Notes: a model not told the origin generated them from the sequence alone. Counted from the stretch's first letter, positions 8,074-17,830 are shown. The stretch: 46,702 nucleotides of DNA from Streptomyces sp. D2-8 (GCF_023184515.1 NZ_JAAHBP010000035.1:1-46702); one strand, 5' to 3'. A program made the numbers and translations.

Positions 8074-11000
8074 TTACTGCGTCGGAGGCGGGGGCGGCGG
8101 GGTCTGCCCGTCGGGCTGGGCCGGGTGGCCGGGATGGCCCGGCTGCCCGGGCTGGGGGTAGCCGTAGCCCGGCTGCGGGGGAGCGGCCGGGGGCTGGCCC
8201 GGCTGGGGGTACGGCTGACCGGGCTGCTGACCCGGCTGACCTGGCTGGCCCGGCTGCGGGTAGGGCGGCTGGCCCGCGGCCTGCGGGTACGGCTGCCCGG
8301 GCTGGGCCGGGGGCTGGCCCGGCTGGGCATAGGGCTGGCCGGGCTGCGGATACGGCTGCCCGGGCTGGGCGTACGGCTGGTCGGGCTGCGGCTGCTGCGG
8401 GTACGGGCCCGGCTGGCCGGGGGCCTGCTGACCGGGCGCCGGCTGCTGCTGCCCGGGGTACGGAGGCTGGCCCGGCTGGGCGTAGGGCTGACCCGGCATG
8501 GCCTGGCCGGGCATCGGCGGGGCCGCGACCGGCGGCGGGTTGCCGTCGGACGTCCACAGGCCGTGCGCCTGCTGGTGGCGGATGAAGTCCTCGGCGACCA
8601 TCGCCGTGAGGTTGAAGTACGCCTCCCGCACCTTCGGCCGCATCATGTCGAGGTCGACCTCGGCACCGGCGGCGAGGTGCTCGTCGAAGGGCACGACGAC
8701 GACGCCACGGCAGCGCGTCTCGAAGTGCGTCACGATGTCCTCGACCTTGATCATCTTGCCGGTCTCGCGGACCCCGGAGATGACGGTGATGGACCGCGAG
8801 ACGAGGTCGGCGTACCCGTGCGCGGACAGCCAGTCCAGCGTCGTGCTCGCACTGCTCGCACCGTCCACGGACGGCGTCGAGATGATGATGAGCTGGTCGG
8901 CGAGGTCCAGCACACCGCGCATGGCGCTGTAGAGCAGACCGGTACCGGAGTCGGTGAGGATCACCGGGTACTGCTTGCCCAGCACGTCGATCGCGCGCCG
9001 GTAGTCCTCGTCGTTGAAGGTCGTGGACACGGCCGGGTCGACGTCGTTGGCGATGATCTCCAGGCCGGAGGGCGCCTGGGACGTGAACCGCCGGATGTCC
9101 ATGTACGAGTTGAGGTACGGGATCGCCTGGACCAGGTCACGGATGGTGGCCCCGGTCTCCCGCCGCACCCGGCGCCCCAGGGTGCCCGCGTCCGGGTTGG
9201 CGTCGATCGCGAGGATCTTGTCCTGCCGCTCGGTGGCGAGCGTGGAGCCGAGCGCGGTGGTCGTGGTCGTCTTGCCGACACCGCCCTTGAGGCTGATCAC
9301 CGCGATCCGGTAGCAGGACAGCACGGGCGTACGGATCAGGTCGAGCTTCCGCTGCCGCTCGGCCTCTTCCTTCTTGCCACCGATCTTGAACCGACCGCCA
9401 CCGGCCGCCGGACGGCTGCTCTTCGCCTTCTGCTTCTTGCTGTTGAGCAGCCGGTCGGACGACAGCTCCACGGCAGCGGTGTAACCGAGCGGCGCGGCCC
9501 CGGGGTTGGTCGGCTGCCGCTGGTCGTGCTGCATGGGCTGAGGCCAGGCGGCACCGGTACGGGGGTCTACGGGCTGCTGGGGCGGCCGCTGCCCGGGGTG
9601 CGGCTGCCCCGACGGGGCGGGCTGGCCGGCGTGCGGCGGCTGGGCTCCGGGCTGCGGCTGGGCCTGCGGGGGTACGCCGGGCTGCGCCTGGGGCTGTGGC
9701 TGCTGGGCCGGCGGCTGGGGGAAGCCGTACCCGCCGTGGGCGCCGGGGACGGACTGGGGGAAGCCGTACCCGCCTTGGGCGTCGGGGACGCCGGGCTGCG
9801 GGAAGCCGTAGCCGTCCTGCGGGGTCGGCGCGGGGGTGGTGGGCGGAGTGGCCGGGGGCTGGGCCGGGTGCTGCTGGGCGGCCGGGGCGGGGGCGCCCTG
9901 CTGGGGGAAGCCGTAGCCGCCCTGCGCGGGGGGCGCGTGCGGGCCGTCCGGCTGCTGGGCCGGGGCGGGAGCGCCGGGGTGCGGGAAGCCGTAACCCCCG
10001 GGCTGCGGTACGGGCTGGGCGGGCGGCTGGTTGGGCGGTGTCGGTGCGGGCTGCTGGTTCCACGCTGCAGGCGCGGGCTGCGGTGCCTGTGGCTGGAACG
10101 GCGGCTGCTGTGCCGGCACGTAGGGCTGCGGCGGCACCGGAGGCTGCCCGTGGGCGGCCGACGGCTGCGGCTGAGCGGGCGCGGTTGCGTCCGAGGGCTG
10201 CGCCTGCGGCTGCTGCGGCGGGGCGGGCCACTCGCTCGCCGGGGCCGGAGCGGCCGGCTGGTACGACGGCGGCAGCGGTGGCACGCCCTGCGGGGGCGGG
10301 GGAGTGGAGTCGGACGGTGTGCTCTGCGGGGCATCGGGCGAGGCCGGTACGGCCGGTACGGCGCCCTCCGGCTCGTTCTGCGCGGGCGCGCCGTCGGCGG
10401 GGGGCGCGTCGGCCGGCTCGGCGGCAGGCGCCACCGACTCCTCGCGCTCGTGCTCGGCCCTGGCCGGCACCGCGTTTTCAGGCTCGTCAGAGTCAGGCCG
10501 CACGTCCTCGGGCTGTGCGTCCTCGGGCTGTTGGTGCCCGGCCTCGGCGTCGTCGGCCTCGGTGTCCTTGGCCTCGGCGTCCTCCGGCCCGGCGTCCTGA
10601 ATGCCGGCGTCCTCGGTCTCGGTGTCCTCGGGCGCTGCGACCTGCGGGTCCATGACCTCGGGTGCCACGTCCTCGGCTTCCGGCCGGGTGGCCTCCGGCT
10701 CGGCCTCCTCGACCGGCGGCACGTCGGTGAAGGCGTCCGCGTCCAGCGCGTACTCCGAAACCGCGGCGGAGTCGTCAGCCTCGACACCGGGGCCGTCGTC
10801 CTCCGCGTCATCGGCACGGGCACCGCCACCGGCCGCGGCGGCGTCCTCCGTCTCGGTGGCTTCGGGTGCCTCGGGCGCGGAAGCCGCCTCCGCAGCGGCA
10901 CGCTCCTCGATCTCCCGCTTCAGGGCGACGGCGGAGAAACGCATGGTGGCGCCGCTCTCCAGATCGCCGCTCTCCGGCTCCGCGGCATCGCCGGAAGCGG

Positions 11001-11787
11001 CGGCCGGAGCCTCGGGAGTGGTCGGAGCCTCCGGAGCAGCGGCCGGAGTCGCCGGAGCCTCGTGAGCGGCCGGTGCCTCCGGCGGAGCCGGCGGCGTCCA
11101 CGGCGACTGATACCCGCCGACGGGGATGTTCGGCACAGCCGTAGGAGAGGCCGCGCCACCCTCCGGCGCCTCGGTCTGCCCCTGAGGCCGGCCCTCCGGC
11201 TGCGACCCCTGCGGCTCGAACCCACTCCCCATCGGGAGCCTGGGCACAGCCGAGGGGCTCCCCGACGAAGGCGCGGGCGGCGCCGGCGGCGTGAAGGGCG
11301 TACCCGGCGCGGGCGGGGGAGGTGTGAACGGAGCGCCCGGAGCGGGCGTCGGCGCGGGCGGGGTGAAGGGCGCCCCGGGTGCCGGAGCCGGTGCGGAGGC
11401 CTGCCCCGGCAGGGACGTCGGAAGGGACGAAGGTCCACCGGAAGGGTTGGCATGCGGCGGCGGAGTCAGCCCGGGCAGCGGCGGCACCGGCCCGTTCGGC
11501 CTTCCGGAACCTCCAGGCGTCCCAGCAGCCCCCGGAGCTCCGGAACCCCCGGGCGCGCCGGAACCCTCCGGTCCGGAACCCCCGGGCGCTCCCGAAGCAC
11601 TGGAGTCGCCGGACGCCCCCGCCCCCTGTCCCGAGCTCGCGTTGCCCGAGGCGTTCTGCGTGTACCAGGCGGGCGGCGCGTAGTCGATGGTGAACTCGCC
11701 CGTCATCTCTGCTGCGGACTCCGCGTCGGGCTGGTCATCGCCGGGTGTCGCCCAGCCCCCGCGGTTCCCGTCCCGATCGCTGCTCAC
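8074..11787 (-). CDS. Pro-rich ParA/MinD-like ATPase of the ESX locus (EspI-like)
   Basis: About 1237 residues. Residues 1-800 are low complexity: Pro/Gly/Ser-rich, an acidic Glu-Asp-Ala-rich block, and five GYGFP repeats coded at about 9710-10000. A deviant-type P-loop ATPase follows, with Walker A KGGVGKTT at 834-841 and TDSG as the Walker B-like strand; it continues to about 1085. The C-terminus is a Pro-Gly-Gln repeat tail (PGQPYAQPGQP type). This architecture matches ESX accessory ATPases such as mycobacterial EspI, which modulate secretion. The GTG at 11787 is chosen because AGGAGGA lies five bases upstream. It is last in the minus-strand eccE operon. The role here is inferred. Confidence 0.82.
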   Translation of the reverse strand: MSSDRDGNRGGWATPGDDQPDAESAAEMTGEFTIDYAPPAWYTQNASGNASSGQGAGASGDSSASGAPGGSGPEGSGAPGGSGAPGAAGTPGGSGRPNGPVPPLPGLTPPPHANPSGGPSSLPTSLPGQASAPAPAPGAPFTPPAPTPAPGAPFTPPPPAPGTPFTPPAPPAPSSGSPSAVPRLPMGSGFEPQGSQPEGRPQGQTEAPEGGAASPTAVPNIPVGGYQSPWTPPAPPEAPAAHEAPATPAAAPEAPTTPEAPAAASGDAAEPESGDLESGATMRFSAVALKREIEERAAAEAASAPEAPEATETEDAAAAGGGARADDAEDDGPGVEADDSAAVSEYALDADAFTDVPPVEEAEPEATRPEAEDVAPEVMDPQVAAPEDTETEDAGIQDAGPEDAEAKDTEADDAEAGHQQPEDAQPEDVRPDSDEPENAVPARAEHEREESVAPAAEPADAPPADGAPAQNEPEGAVPAVPASPDAPQSTPSDSTPPPPQGVPPLPPSYQPAAPAPASEWPAPPQQPQAQPSDATAPAQPQPSAAHGQPPVPPQPYVPAQQPPFQPQAPQPAPAAWNQQPAPTPPNQPPAQPVPQPGGYGFPHPGAPAPAQQPDGPHAPPAQGGYGFPQQGAPAPAAQQHPAQPPATPPTTPAPTPQDGYGFPQPGVPDAQGGYGFPQSVPGAHGGYGFPQPPAQQPQPQAQPGVPPQAQPQPGAQPPHAGQPAPSGQPHPGQRPPQQPVDPRTGAAWPQPMQHDQRQPTNPGAAPLGYTAAVELSSDRLLNSKKQKAKSSRPAAGGGRFKIGGKKEEAERQRKLDLIRTPVLSCYRIAVISLKGGVGKTTTTTALGSTLATERQDKILAIDANPDAGTLGRRVRRETGATIRDLVQAIPYLNSYMDIRRFTSQAPSGLEIIANDVDPAVSTTFNDEDYRRAIDVLGKQYPVILTDSGTGLLYSAMRGVLDLADQLIIISTPSVDGASSASTTLDWLSAHGYADLVSRSITVISGVRETGKMIKVEDIVTHFETRCRGVVVVPFDEHLAAGAEVDLDMMRPKVREAYFNLTAMVAEDFIRHQQAHGLWTSDGNPPPVAAPPMPGQAMPGQPYAQPGQPPYPGQQQPAPGQQAPGQPGPYPQQPQPDQPYAQPGQPYPQPGQPYAQPGQPPAQPGQPYPQAAGQPPYPQPGQPGQPGQQPGQPYPQPGQPPAAPPQPGYGYPQPGQPGHPGHPAQPDGQTPPPPPPTQ
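9710..10000 (-). repeat. Five coding GYGFP repeats
   Basis: Five copies of a (G/D)GYGFP(Q/H) unit lie in the Pro-rich half of the ParA-like protein, separated by variable Pro/Ala/Gln spacers. At the DNA level they appear as repeated GGGAAGCCGTA(C/G)CC on the plus strand. The regular aromatic spacing may act as a low-complexity interaction module. Confidence 0.75.
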
Positions 11788-12122
11788 AGTGTTCCTCCTG
11801 GTGTGGTCGAGCACCCTCATGCCGTGCTGGGGCGACCCTTGCTTGTCGTCCGACGTCGTGCGAAGTCGTTTGAGGCGTATCGAGGTCGTCCGAGGTCGTC
11901 CGCTCCACAGGCTCCCCCGCTTGCCCCCTGGGACGCCGACGCCTACTCCACGGGGTCTGACGTCGAGCCCTGTCCCAGCCTAATCACCACACGCCCCGAC
12001 CCGGCAGGCCCGTCTGCCTCTCAACAGCAACGCCGGACCTCGAAATCCCGGCAAATGCGACGTAATTGCTGGCGCAACAATTGACAAACCGGGTGCTACG
12101 AACGGTTTCCCTGCCAGGCCCG
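11788..12122. other. Intergenic region upstream of the ParA-like gene, candidate minus-strand promoter
   Basis: No gene is seen here. On the minus strand TTGTCA (12087-12082) and TACGTC (12064-12059) are spaced by 17 bp and could be a promoter for the ParA-like gene. The middle of the region contains short direct repeats of the type CGAGGTCGTCC. Confidence 0.35.
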
Positions 12123-12911
12123 TCAGTCCATCCGACGTGGCGTACCCAACAACCCGGTCTCCGCGTCCGTGGGCTGTGTCATCGCGTACTGCCGATCGCG
12201 GTCGGTACACCACAGGGTGAGGCCGTCGGCGAGCCCCGGCAGGGAGTCCATCTCGGCCCGGGTGAGCGCCATCGTGCGGCCCAGTTCCGTGGCCTCGTCG
12301 GGCGACACCCTCTGAATCCCGACCAGCCGCGCCTGCCGCACGAGCCGCGGAGCGACCGGGCTGACGTACGGCAACAAGGTCAGCACCGACTGCCAGGGCC
12401 CGGAAACCACGCGACCACGAGGCGGCCGCATCCCGCAGTCCCGCACCACCAGCACCGGCGTACCGGCCGAGGCGCCCAGCGGCGGCACCCGCCCGACGTC
12501 GTACACGGCCATCCCGTTCTGACCGCCCCCCATGGCGTGCACCATCGGCATCCAGACCTGCGCCCGCGCCGTCTCCACGGCGACCCGCGTCCCCGTAGCC
12601 GCCGCCCTGAGCGCGATGACCTGCACGGTCCACAGCCCGCCGATGAGCACGACGTCGTACGGCAGCGGCCGATTGAGTCCGAGTACCGCGGGCCGGTTCT
12701 CCGCGTCCACACCGATGACGACGCCGTCGTCGGCCACGGGCAGGGCGAGGGTGTCCAGTTGGTCGACGGTCACGGAGTGCCGCGGGTGCCTCGGGCCGAT
12801 CAATCCGAAGCCGCGGCGCAGCAGTTCACGCGCCCGCTCGGGGGCAGAGGTCTGCGGCTCGCCCCGTCCGGTGGCCACCGCCTGTCCTGGGCGCGGGGTC
12901 GTCGCCGTCAC
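12123..12911 (-). CDS. Conserved ESX-locus protein of unknown function, coupled to eccE
   Basis: A 262-residue protein starting at GTG 12911, which overlaps the eccE TGA (GTGA) and has GGAGG upstream. No membrane segment is obvious. The middle contains hydrophobic strands with small residues (about 75-125, YDVVLIGGLW), suggesting an alpha/beta fold. It lies directly between eccE and the ParA-like ATPase, so it probably acts with the secretion machine in the cytoplasm. I do not recognise the family. Confidence 0.72.
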   Translation of the reverse strand: MTATTPRPGQAVATGRGEPQTSAPERARELLRRGFGLIGPRHPRHSVTVDQLDTLALPVADDGVVIGVDAENRPAVLGLNRPLPYDVVLIGGLWTVQVIALRAAATGTRVAVETARAQVWMPMVHAMGGGQNGMAVYDVGRVPPLGASAGTPVLVVRDCGMRPPRGRVVSGPWQSVLTLLPYVSPVAPRLVRQARLVGIQRVSPDEATELGRTMALTRAEMDSLPGLADGLTLWCTDRDRQYAMTQPTDAETGLLGTPRRMD

Positions 12912-14224
12912 CGGACACCTCCGAGGGGCAGAGTGGCGAGCATGCCGGGTACCTGTTCCCGGTCGAGTCGGGCGAGCCCCATGCCCGTGTGCCGGGCCGC
13001 AGCCTGCACCGCGCGCCGGGCGGCGACGAGTTCGTCGTCGCTGCGCCCGGTCACCCGCAGGTGCCCGCAGACGGACACCTCCTTCCGCTCCCCCCGCCTG
13101 AGCGTGAGGCTGAAGGTGGTGGCGAGGGTGGGGACGGCCGTGACCAGGGCGACCAGCTGCGGCAGCGACGGCGCCCTCTCCCCACCCAGGGCGGGCCACC
13201 GACGGATCCAGTACGTGGTGTGTCTGCGGTTGTCGCAGCGCCAGTTCCGGCCCGACTCCTCGGTCCGTCGCTCCCGCGTGTCCGCCCGCCCGGCCTCCGC
13301 CGTCACCAGCGGGTTGGCGCAGGCCGACGTGGCGATGGCGGAGGTCAGCTGCTCCTCGTCGAGGAGGGTCGCCCGGAATCCGGATCCGGTGAGTCGGCTC
13401 GCCAGATGATCGGCGGCACGCACGACGCACTTCTGCGCTCCGACCAGGCCGCCCCCGCGCGCGGCCACCGCTTCCGCGCACAGTTCCGGATCGAGCTTCA
13501 ACGCGATCCACGTGATGCGTACGGCCGGCGCACCCGTCTGCTCCTGCAGGGGTGCGTAGTTGGCGACTGCCACGGACTGCCGGGGCAGATGGATCGCGGG
13601 CGCGGGCTGGGTGTGGAGCACGACCTGCGCCGACTCCAGCCGGATCCCGTCCACCTCCAAGGCGTCGTGCACCAGGGAGAGCGGCAGCGGCTGCGTGTTC
13701 CGCTCGGCCCGCAGCGCGGTGGCGTCGGCCTCGACATGCAGGACCGCGGTGACGAACGTACCGTCCCCGACGATTCCGACGGGCCGGCGGTCGCGGCCGG
13801 AGTACGTGTACGTCCGCAGACTCGGGTCGCACTCCACGGCCGGCGCCAGCCCCGGCTCCGTGCCCTTCGGTATCGGCGTACTCGCGGCCCGCCGCTGCCG
13901 TGCACGCAACGCCTGAGCCGTGGCCAGCCACTCGGGCAGGGAACGCCCGCGGCGACGGAGGAAGGAGAGCAGCACCAGACAGCCGGCGAGGACAGCCGCA
14001 GGCACCACGGCCACGGGATCGATCACCCAGCCGACGAGCAGGATGGCCGCCGCGACCTCGAACAGGACAAGGCGTTGCAACCGGAATGCCCCGACCTGAC
14101 CCGAACGCACCCTGGAGTGGAGCGCGCCCGGCGAGGCCGGCCGCTGTGCCGGTCCCTGCCCGGATGCAGAAGCACCCCGTGTCCGCGCTCGGTCACGGGA
14201 CCGGGCGCGCGTTCCGGAAGCCAT
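12908..14224 (-). CDS. eccE: Type VII secretion protein EccE
   Basis: About 438 residues. A basic N-terminal tail is followed by two close membrane segments (about 50-90, FEVAAAILLVGWVI and VVPAAVLAGCLVLLSFL) and a long soluble domain. This is the EccE plan: a peripheral subunit of the ESX membrane complex. It is divergent from eccB, as expected for a core component. The ATG at 14224 has GGGGGA seven bases upstream; a GTG at 14251 would add nine residues. The soluble part shows no recognisable catalytic motif. Confidence 0.8.
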   Translation of the reverse strand: MASGTRARSRDRARTRGASASGQGPAQRPASPGALHSRVRSGQVGAFRLQRLVLFEVAAAILLVGWVIDPVAVVPAAVLAGCLVLLSFLRRRGRSLPEWLATAQALRARQRRAASTPIPKGTEPGLAPAVECDPSLRTYTYSGRDRRPVGIVGDGTFVTAVLHVEADATALRAERNTQPLPLSLVHDALEVDGIRLESAQVVLHTQPAPAIHLPRQSVAVANYAPLQEQTGAPAVRITWIALKLDPELCAEAVAARGGGLVGAQKCVVRAADHLASRLTGSGFRATLLDEEQLTSAIATSACANPLVTAEAGRADTRERRTEESGRNWRCDNRRHTTYWIRRWPALGGERAPSLPQLVALVTAVPTLATTFSLTLRRGERKEVSVCGHLRVTGRSDDELVAARRAVQAAARHTGMGLARLDREQVPGMLATLPLGGVR

Positions 14225-14421
14225 CACTCCATCCCCCGTTCTGCTGAGCACTCACTGGTGTTTCAGCACCACACCATGCCCTGAAGGCCCGGGCACCCTA
14301 CCCGCTCCACAAGTCCCCGCGGATACCAGGCATAGTAGAGGGCCGCTCTGACACCGGGGCGGTCGGCCATGACACACCAGGCGAGCGCGGCACATCTGAA
14401 CACGGGGAGAGACAACCAGAG

Positions 14422-15948
14422 ATGGCATCTCGGCGCGACCAGCTCAATGCCTACACCTTCGCGAAGCGCCGCATGCTCGCGGCCTTCCTGCAGTCGTCGC
14501 CCGACGGTTCGGAAGAGGGGGCGCCTCGTCCACTGCGCGCGGTCATCCCCGGCGCCATCGTGGGTGTGGTCGTCATGGCGGTCTTCGGGGCCTGGGGCAT
14601 GTTCAAGCCCACCGCACCCAGGGGCTGGGACGAGCCCAACGCCAAGGTGATCGTCGCCAGCGACTCGACCACGCGCTACGTCGTCCTGAAGACCGGCAAA
14701 CAGGTCCAGCTGCACCCGGTCCTCAACATGGCCTCCGCGAAACTGCTCCTCAACGAAGGCCAGGGCGATGTGGTGACCGTCGCCGAGTCCGTCCTCGACA
14801 ACGGCAAGATCCCCCACGGAGCCACCATCGGCATCCCGTACGCGCCCGACCGTCTCCCCTCAGCGTCCGAGGCGGGCGGCGAGAAGCGCTGGGCGGTCTG
14901 CGAACGCCGCAGCGCGGGCGGCGAGTCCATCCAGAAGGCCGCCCTGGTCCTCGCCTCCCGCGACGTGAAGGCGACCGAGGGCAAGGGCGAGAAACTGACG
15001 GGCGGGCAACTGCTCTACGTCGCGGCCCCCGACGGGAAGCACTACATGGTGGACGCGAGCGGACGCTCGTACCCCATCGACAAGAACAACGAACTGCTGC
15101 TGCGCGCCGTCGTCGGCTCCGGAAGCAAGCCCCAGAAGGTCTCCGACGAGTGGCTGGAGACCCTGCACACCGGCGACCCGATCTCCTTCCCGAAGATCCC
15201 CGACCAGATCGGTGTCGCGGCCGACGCCCCAGGCCAACTGGACGACAAGACCAACAAGGTCGGCATGGTCCTCAAGGCCTCCGACCTCAACAGCGATCAG
15301 TACTACGTGGTGTTGCCCGGCCGGGTCGCCCCCGTCTCGGCCTTCGTCGCCCAACTCCTGCTGTTCAGCGAGGACCTGGCCTCGCTCGGCCAGGCCGGTG
15401 CAGCCAAGGACATGAGCCCTGGTGCGATCGTCCCCGGCGAGCCGTTCGGCACCGAACGCCGCTGGCCCACCGAGGACCCTCAGCCCGTCAACGACTCCTC
15501 CGGCACCGCAGGAAGCCGCGGCACCGTCTGCAACGTCCTGCGCGGCGTCGACGCCGGCTCGGGGGCCACGACCCTGAGCACCTGGGCCGGCACGGATTTC
15601 CCGGCCAAGCTCCCCGCCGGCTCCTCCAGCGCCTACGTCACGCCCGGCTCCGGCCAGCTCTACCGCCAGTTCCAGGGCAGGGAGACCAAGGCCGGCCCCG
15701 TCTTCCTCGTCACCGACACCGGCCTGCGCTACGTCCTGCAGTCCAACGCCGACAGCGGCGCGGACGACGCCGGCATCGGTACGACGGCCAAGGACCGCCG
15801 GCAGGCCCAGCAGGAGGCCCAACAGGCCCAGACCCGGCTCGGCTACAAGGACGTGGACCCCGCGCCGATCCCCGCCGCCTGGTCGGAGTTCCTGCCCACC
15901 GGCCCACGCCTGTCGACGACGGCGGCACGCCAGCCGCAGGGTTCCTGA
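14422..15948 (+). CDS. eccB: Type VII secretion protein EccB
   Basis: A 508-residue core component. It starts with the hallmark SRRDQLNAYTFAKRRMLAA, has one membrane segment at about 38-61 and then a large extracytoplasmic domain containing the family pattern of repeated short segments (for example GIPYAPDRLP). Cysteines near 153 and 372 may form a disulphide. EccB contributes to the outer face of the ESX pore. Followed after 11 bp by a mycosin gene, the usual arrangement. A divergent promoter region with eccE precedes it. Confidence 0.93.
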   Translation: MASRRDQLNAYTFAKRRMLAAFLQSSPDGSEEGAPRPLRAVIPGAIVGVVVMAVFGAWGMFKPTAPRGWDEPNAKVIVASDSTTRYVVLKTGKQVQLHPVLNMASAKLLLNEGQGDVVTVAESVLDNGKIPHGATIGIPYAPDRLPSASEAGGEKRWAVCERRSAGGESIQKAALVLASRDVKATEGKGEKLTGGQLLYVAAPDGKHYMVDASGRSYPIDKNNELLLRAVVGSGSKPQKVSDEWLETLHTGDPISFPKIPDQIGVAADAPGQLDDKTNKVGMVLKASDLNSDQYYVVLPGRVAPVSAFVAQLLLFSEDLASLGQAGAAKDMSPGAIVPGEPFGTERRWPTEDPQPVNDSSGTAGSRGTVCNVLRGVDAGSGATTLSTWAGTDFPAKLPAGSSSAYVTPGSGQLYRQFQGRETKAGPVFLVTDTGLRYVLQSNADSGADDAGIGTTAKDRRQAQQEAQQAQTRLGYKDVDPAPIPAAWSEFLPTGPRLSTTAARQPQGS

Positions 15949-15959
15949 AGGGTCCGGAC

Positions 15960-17231
15960 GTGCCACACCTGCCCTCCTTCCTCCACAGGGCGACCGCGGT
16001 GACGGCGGCGACCCTGCTCACGACCGCCCCCGTCGTCCTCGCACCGCCGGCGGCGGCGGCCGACCTGCCGTATTCGGACCAGTGCGCGTTCCCCAACGGC
16101 AAGTACCCGGGCCGCCCCTGGTCCCTGCAGCGCGTCCTCCTGGACGAGCTGTGGACCCAGTCCACGGGCGAGGGCATGCGGGTGGCGGTGATCGACACCG
16201 GCGTCGACGTGACGAATCCCCAGCTCACCGACGCGGTCGACGTGAAGAGCGGCCGCAACTTCCTGCCCGAGAACCTCGAGGACGACGACGGCAACCCGAT
16301 CGAGCGGGGCAAGGAGAACGGCACCACGGACACGGTCGGCCACGGCACCAAGGTCGCCGGCATCATCGCGGCCCGGCCCGCCAAGGGAACCGGCTTCGTG
16401 GGCCTCGCCCCCGACGCGACGATCATCCCGATCCAGCAGAACGACGCGGAGGGCAACGGCGACGTCGGCACCCTGACCAAAGCGATCCGCTACGCCGTCC
16501 AGGCCGGGGCCGACGTCATCAACATCTCCCAGGACACCACGAAGCCGATGGAGTCGACGTCCGATCTGGCGCTGGCGATCAACGAGGCCCTGGCCCGGAA
16601 GATCGTGGTCGTGGCCTCGGCGGGCAACGACGGCCTCGGCGGCAACGTCAAGGAGACCTACCCGGCTTCCTACAAGGGTGTCCTCGCCGTGGCTGCCTCG
16701 GACCGCAACAACGAGCGCGCCTCCTTCTCCCAGTCCGGCGAGTTCGTCGGCGTCGCGGCCCCCGGTGTCGACATGATCTCCACCGTCCCCAAGGGCGGCC
16801 ACTGCTCCGACAACGGTACGAGCTTCTCGGCGCCGTACGTCGCCGGCCTCGCGGCGCTGATCAAGGCGAAACACCCCGACTGGACGGCCCGGCAGATCGT
16901 CGCCCAGATCGAACAGACCGCGGAGCGCACCACAGCGGGCCACGACCGCCTGGTCGGCTGGGGAGTCGTCGACCCCGTACGAGCCCTGACACAGGACGAA
17001 CACCCCATAGAGTCCCCCAACCCCCAGGCAGGCCTGGGTAAACCGGAAGCCCCCACCCCGGCCAAGTTCCAGATCGGCGAAACCGCCGAGGAACGCAACG
17101 CCCGCCTCGCCACGTACGTGGCCGTGGGCGCGGTGGTCCTCGTCGCAGGGATGGGCGGCACGGCGGTGGCGCTCCGGGACGCGCGGCGCGGGCAGAAGCG
17201 ACGGGCGGAAGGCGGGTCATGGACGCGCTGA
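15960..17231 (+). CDS. mycP: Mycosin, subtilisin-like serine protease of the ESX system
   Basis: 423 residues from GTG 15960, with GAAGGG seven bases upstream. It has a signal sequence (1-34), an S8 protease domain with catalytic Asp79 (VIDTGVD), His128 (GHGTK) and Ser288 (GTSFSAP), and oxyanion Asn223. Cys42 and Cys282 may pair. A C-terminal membrane segment at about 384-407 is followed by a basic tail. Mycosins stabilise the ESX complex and may process substrates outside the membrane. The open frame continues upstream into eccB, but the signal sequence fixes the start. Confidence 0.93.
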   Translation: MPHLPSFLHRATAVTAATLLTTAPVVLAPPAAAADLPYSDQCAFPNGKYPGRPWSLQRVLLDELWTQSTGEGMRVAVIDTGVDVTNPQLTDAVDVKSGRNFLPENLEDDDGNPIERGKENGTTDTVGHGTKVAGIIAARPAKGTGFVGLAPDATIIPIQQNDAEGNGDVGTLTKAIRYAVQAGADVINISQDTTKPMESTSDLALAINEALARKIVVVASAGNDGLGGNVKETYPASYKGVLAVAASDRNNERASFSQSGEFVGVAAPGVDMISTVPKGGHCSDNGTSFSAPYVAGLAALIKAKHPDWTARQIVAQIEQTAERTTAGHDRLVGWGVVDPVRALTQDEHPIESPNPQAGLGKPEAPTPAKFQIGETAEERNARLATYVAVGAVVLVAGMGGTAVALRDARRGQKRRAEGGSWTR

Positions 17232-17830
17232 CCGAACTGAACGTCCTCGGCCTCATCCTGTCCGCCGTGCTGCTGGCCATGGCCTGCGTCAAGGCGGACC
17301 GCGTCCGGGCCTGGCGCAACGGCATCAACCCGTCGGCCGAAGAACTGTCGGACGCCGCCTTCATCGCCGCTCGCGCCGTGTTCGTCACCCTGGCCGGCGT
17401 CGGCATCTACCTGTGCGTGCAGGGCTTCAAGGTCTCCGATGACACGGCGTGGGACGACGCCGAGTTGACGACTGCGGTGCAGGGCGCCACGGATGCCTTG
17501 GACGGCAGTTCCGGTTTCGGAGACATCTATGCCGAGGACAACGACACCGGCTGGATCGACGAATACGCGACAAAAATCGAGCAGGAGGTCGTCGAGCACG
17601 GCGGCGGCGACGCCCCGCAGTACGGCGTGACCGCGACGCCCGCCGCCCCGAACACCGCTTCCGCGGCGCGCTACACGGTCAGGGGCGCCGACTCGGCCTT
17701 CTGCATGCAGGTCACACGCACCCGGTCGAAGGACGGGGATTATGAGCCGCCGGGAATCGGGGGAGGTCAGGGGACGGTGACGGTCCCTTCGTACGACTTC
17801 ACGGTGACGACGCGGGAGGGGGGGTGCTGA
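17219..17830 (+). CDS. Two-pass membrane protein of the ESX locus
   Basis: A 203-residue protein overlapping the end of the mycosin gene by 13 bases, so it is probably co-translated. Two membrane segments (about 8-24 and 47-68) are followed by about 130 residues predicted outside, rich in Asp, Gly and Thr, with single cysteines at about residue 163 and at the C-terminus. No known domain was recognised. Context suggests an accessory subunit or membrane-bound partner of the secretion system. Confidence 0.75.
   Translation: MDALTELNVLGLILSAVLLAMACVKADRVRAWRNGINPSAEELSDAAFIAARAVFVTLAGVGIYLCVQGFKVSDDTAWDDAELTTAVQGATDALDGSSGFGDIYAEDNDTGWIDEYATKIEQEVVEHGGGDAPQYGVTATPAAPNTASAARYTVRGADSAFCMQVTRTRSKDGDYEPPGIGGGQGTVTVPSYDFTVTTREGGC

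Noticed and set aside
9710..10000. CRISPR-like regular repeats
   Set aside because: The repeats are short, degenerate, in frame, and encode GYGFP units of a Pro-rich protein; there are no unique spacers of constant length and no cas genes.
8125..12084. A 1319-codon open frame on the plus strand
   Set aside because: It is antisense to the ParA-like gene, consists of Gly/Arg/Leu-rich low-complexity sequence, and has no domain; it results from high third-position G+C.
12123..13931. A 602-codon frame covering eccE and the next gene
   Set aside because: Its first 340 codons are an out-of-frame reading of eccE; only the last 262 codons, from the GTG overlapping the eccE stop, are a gene.
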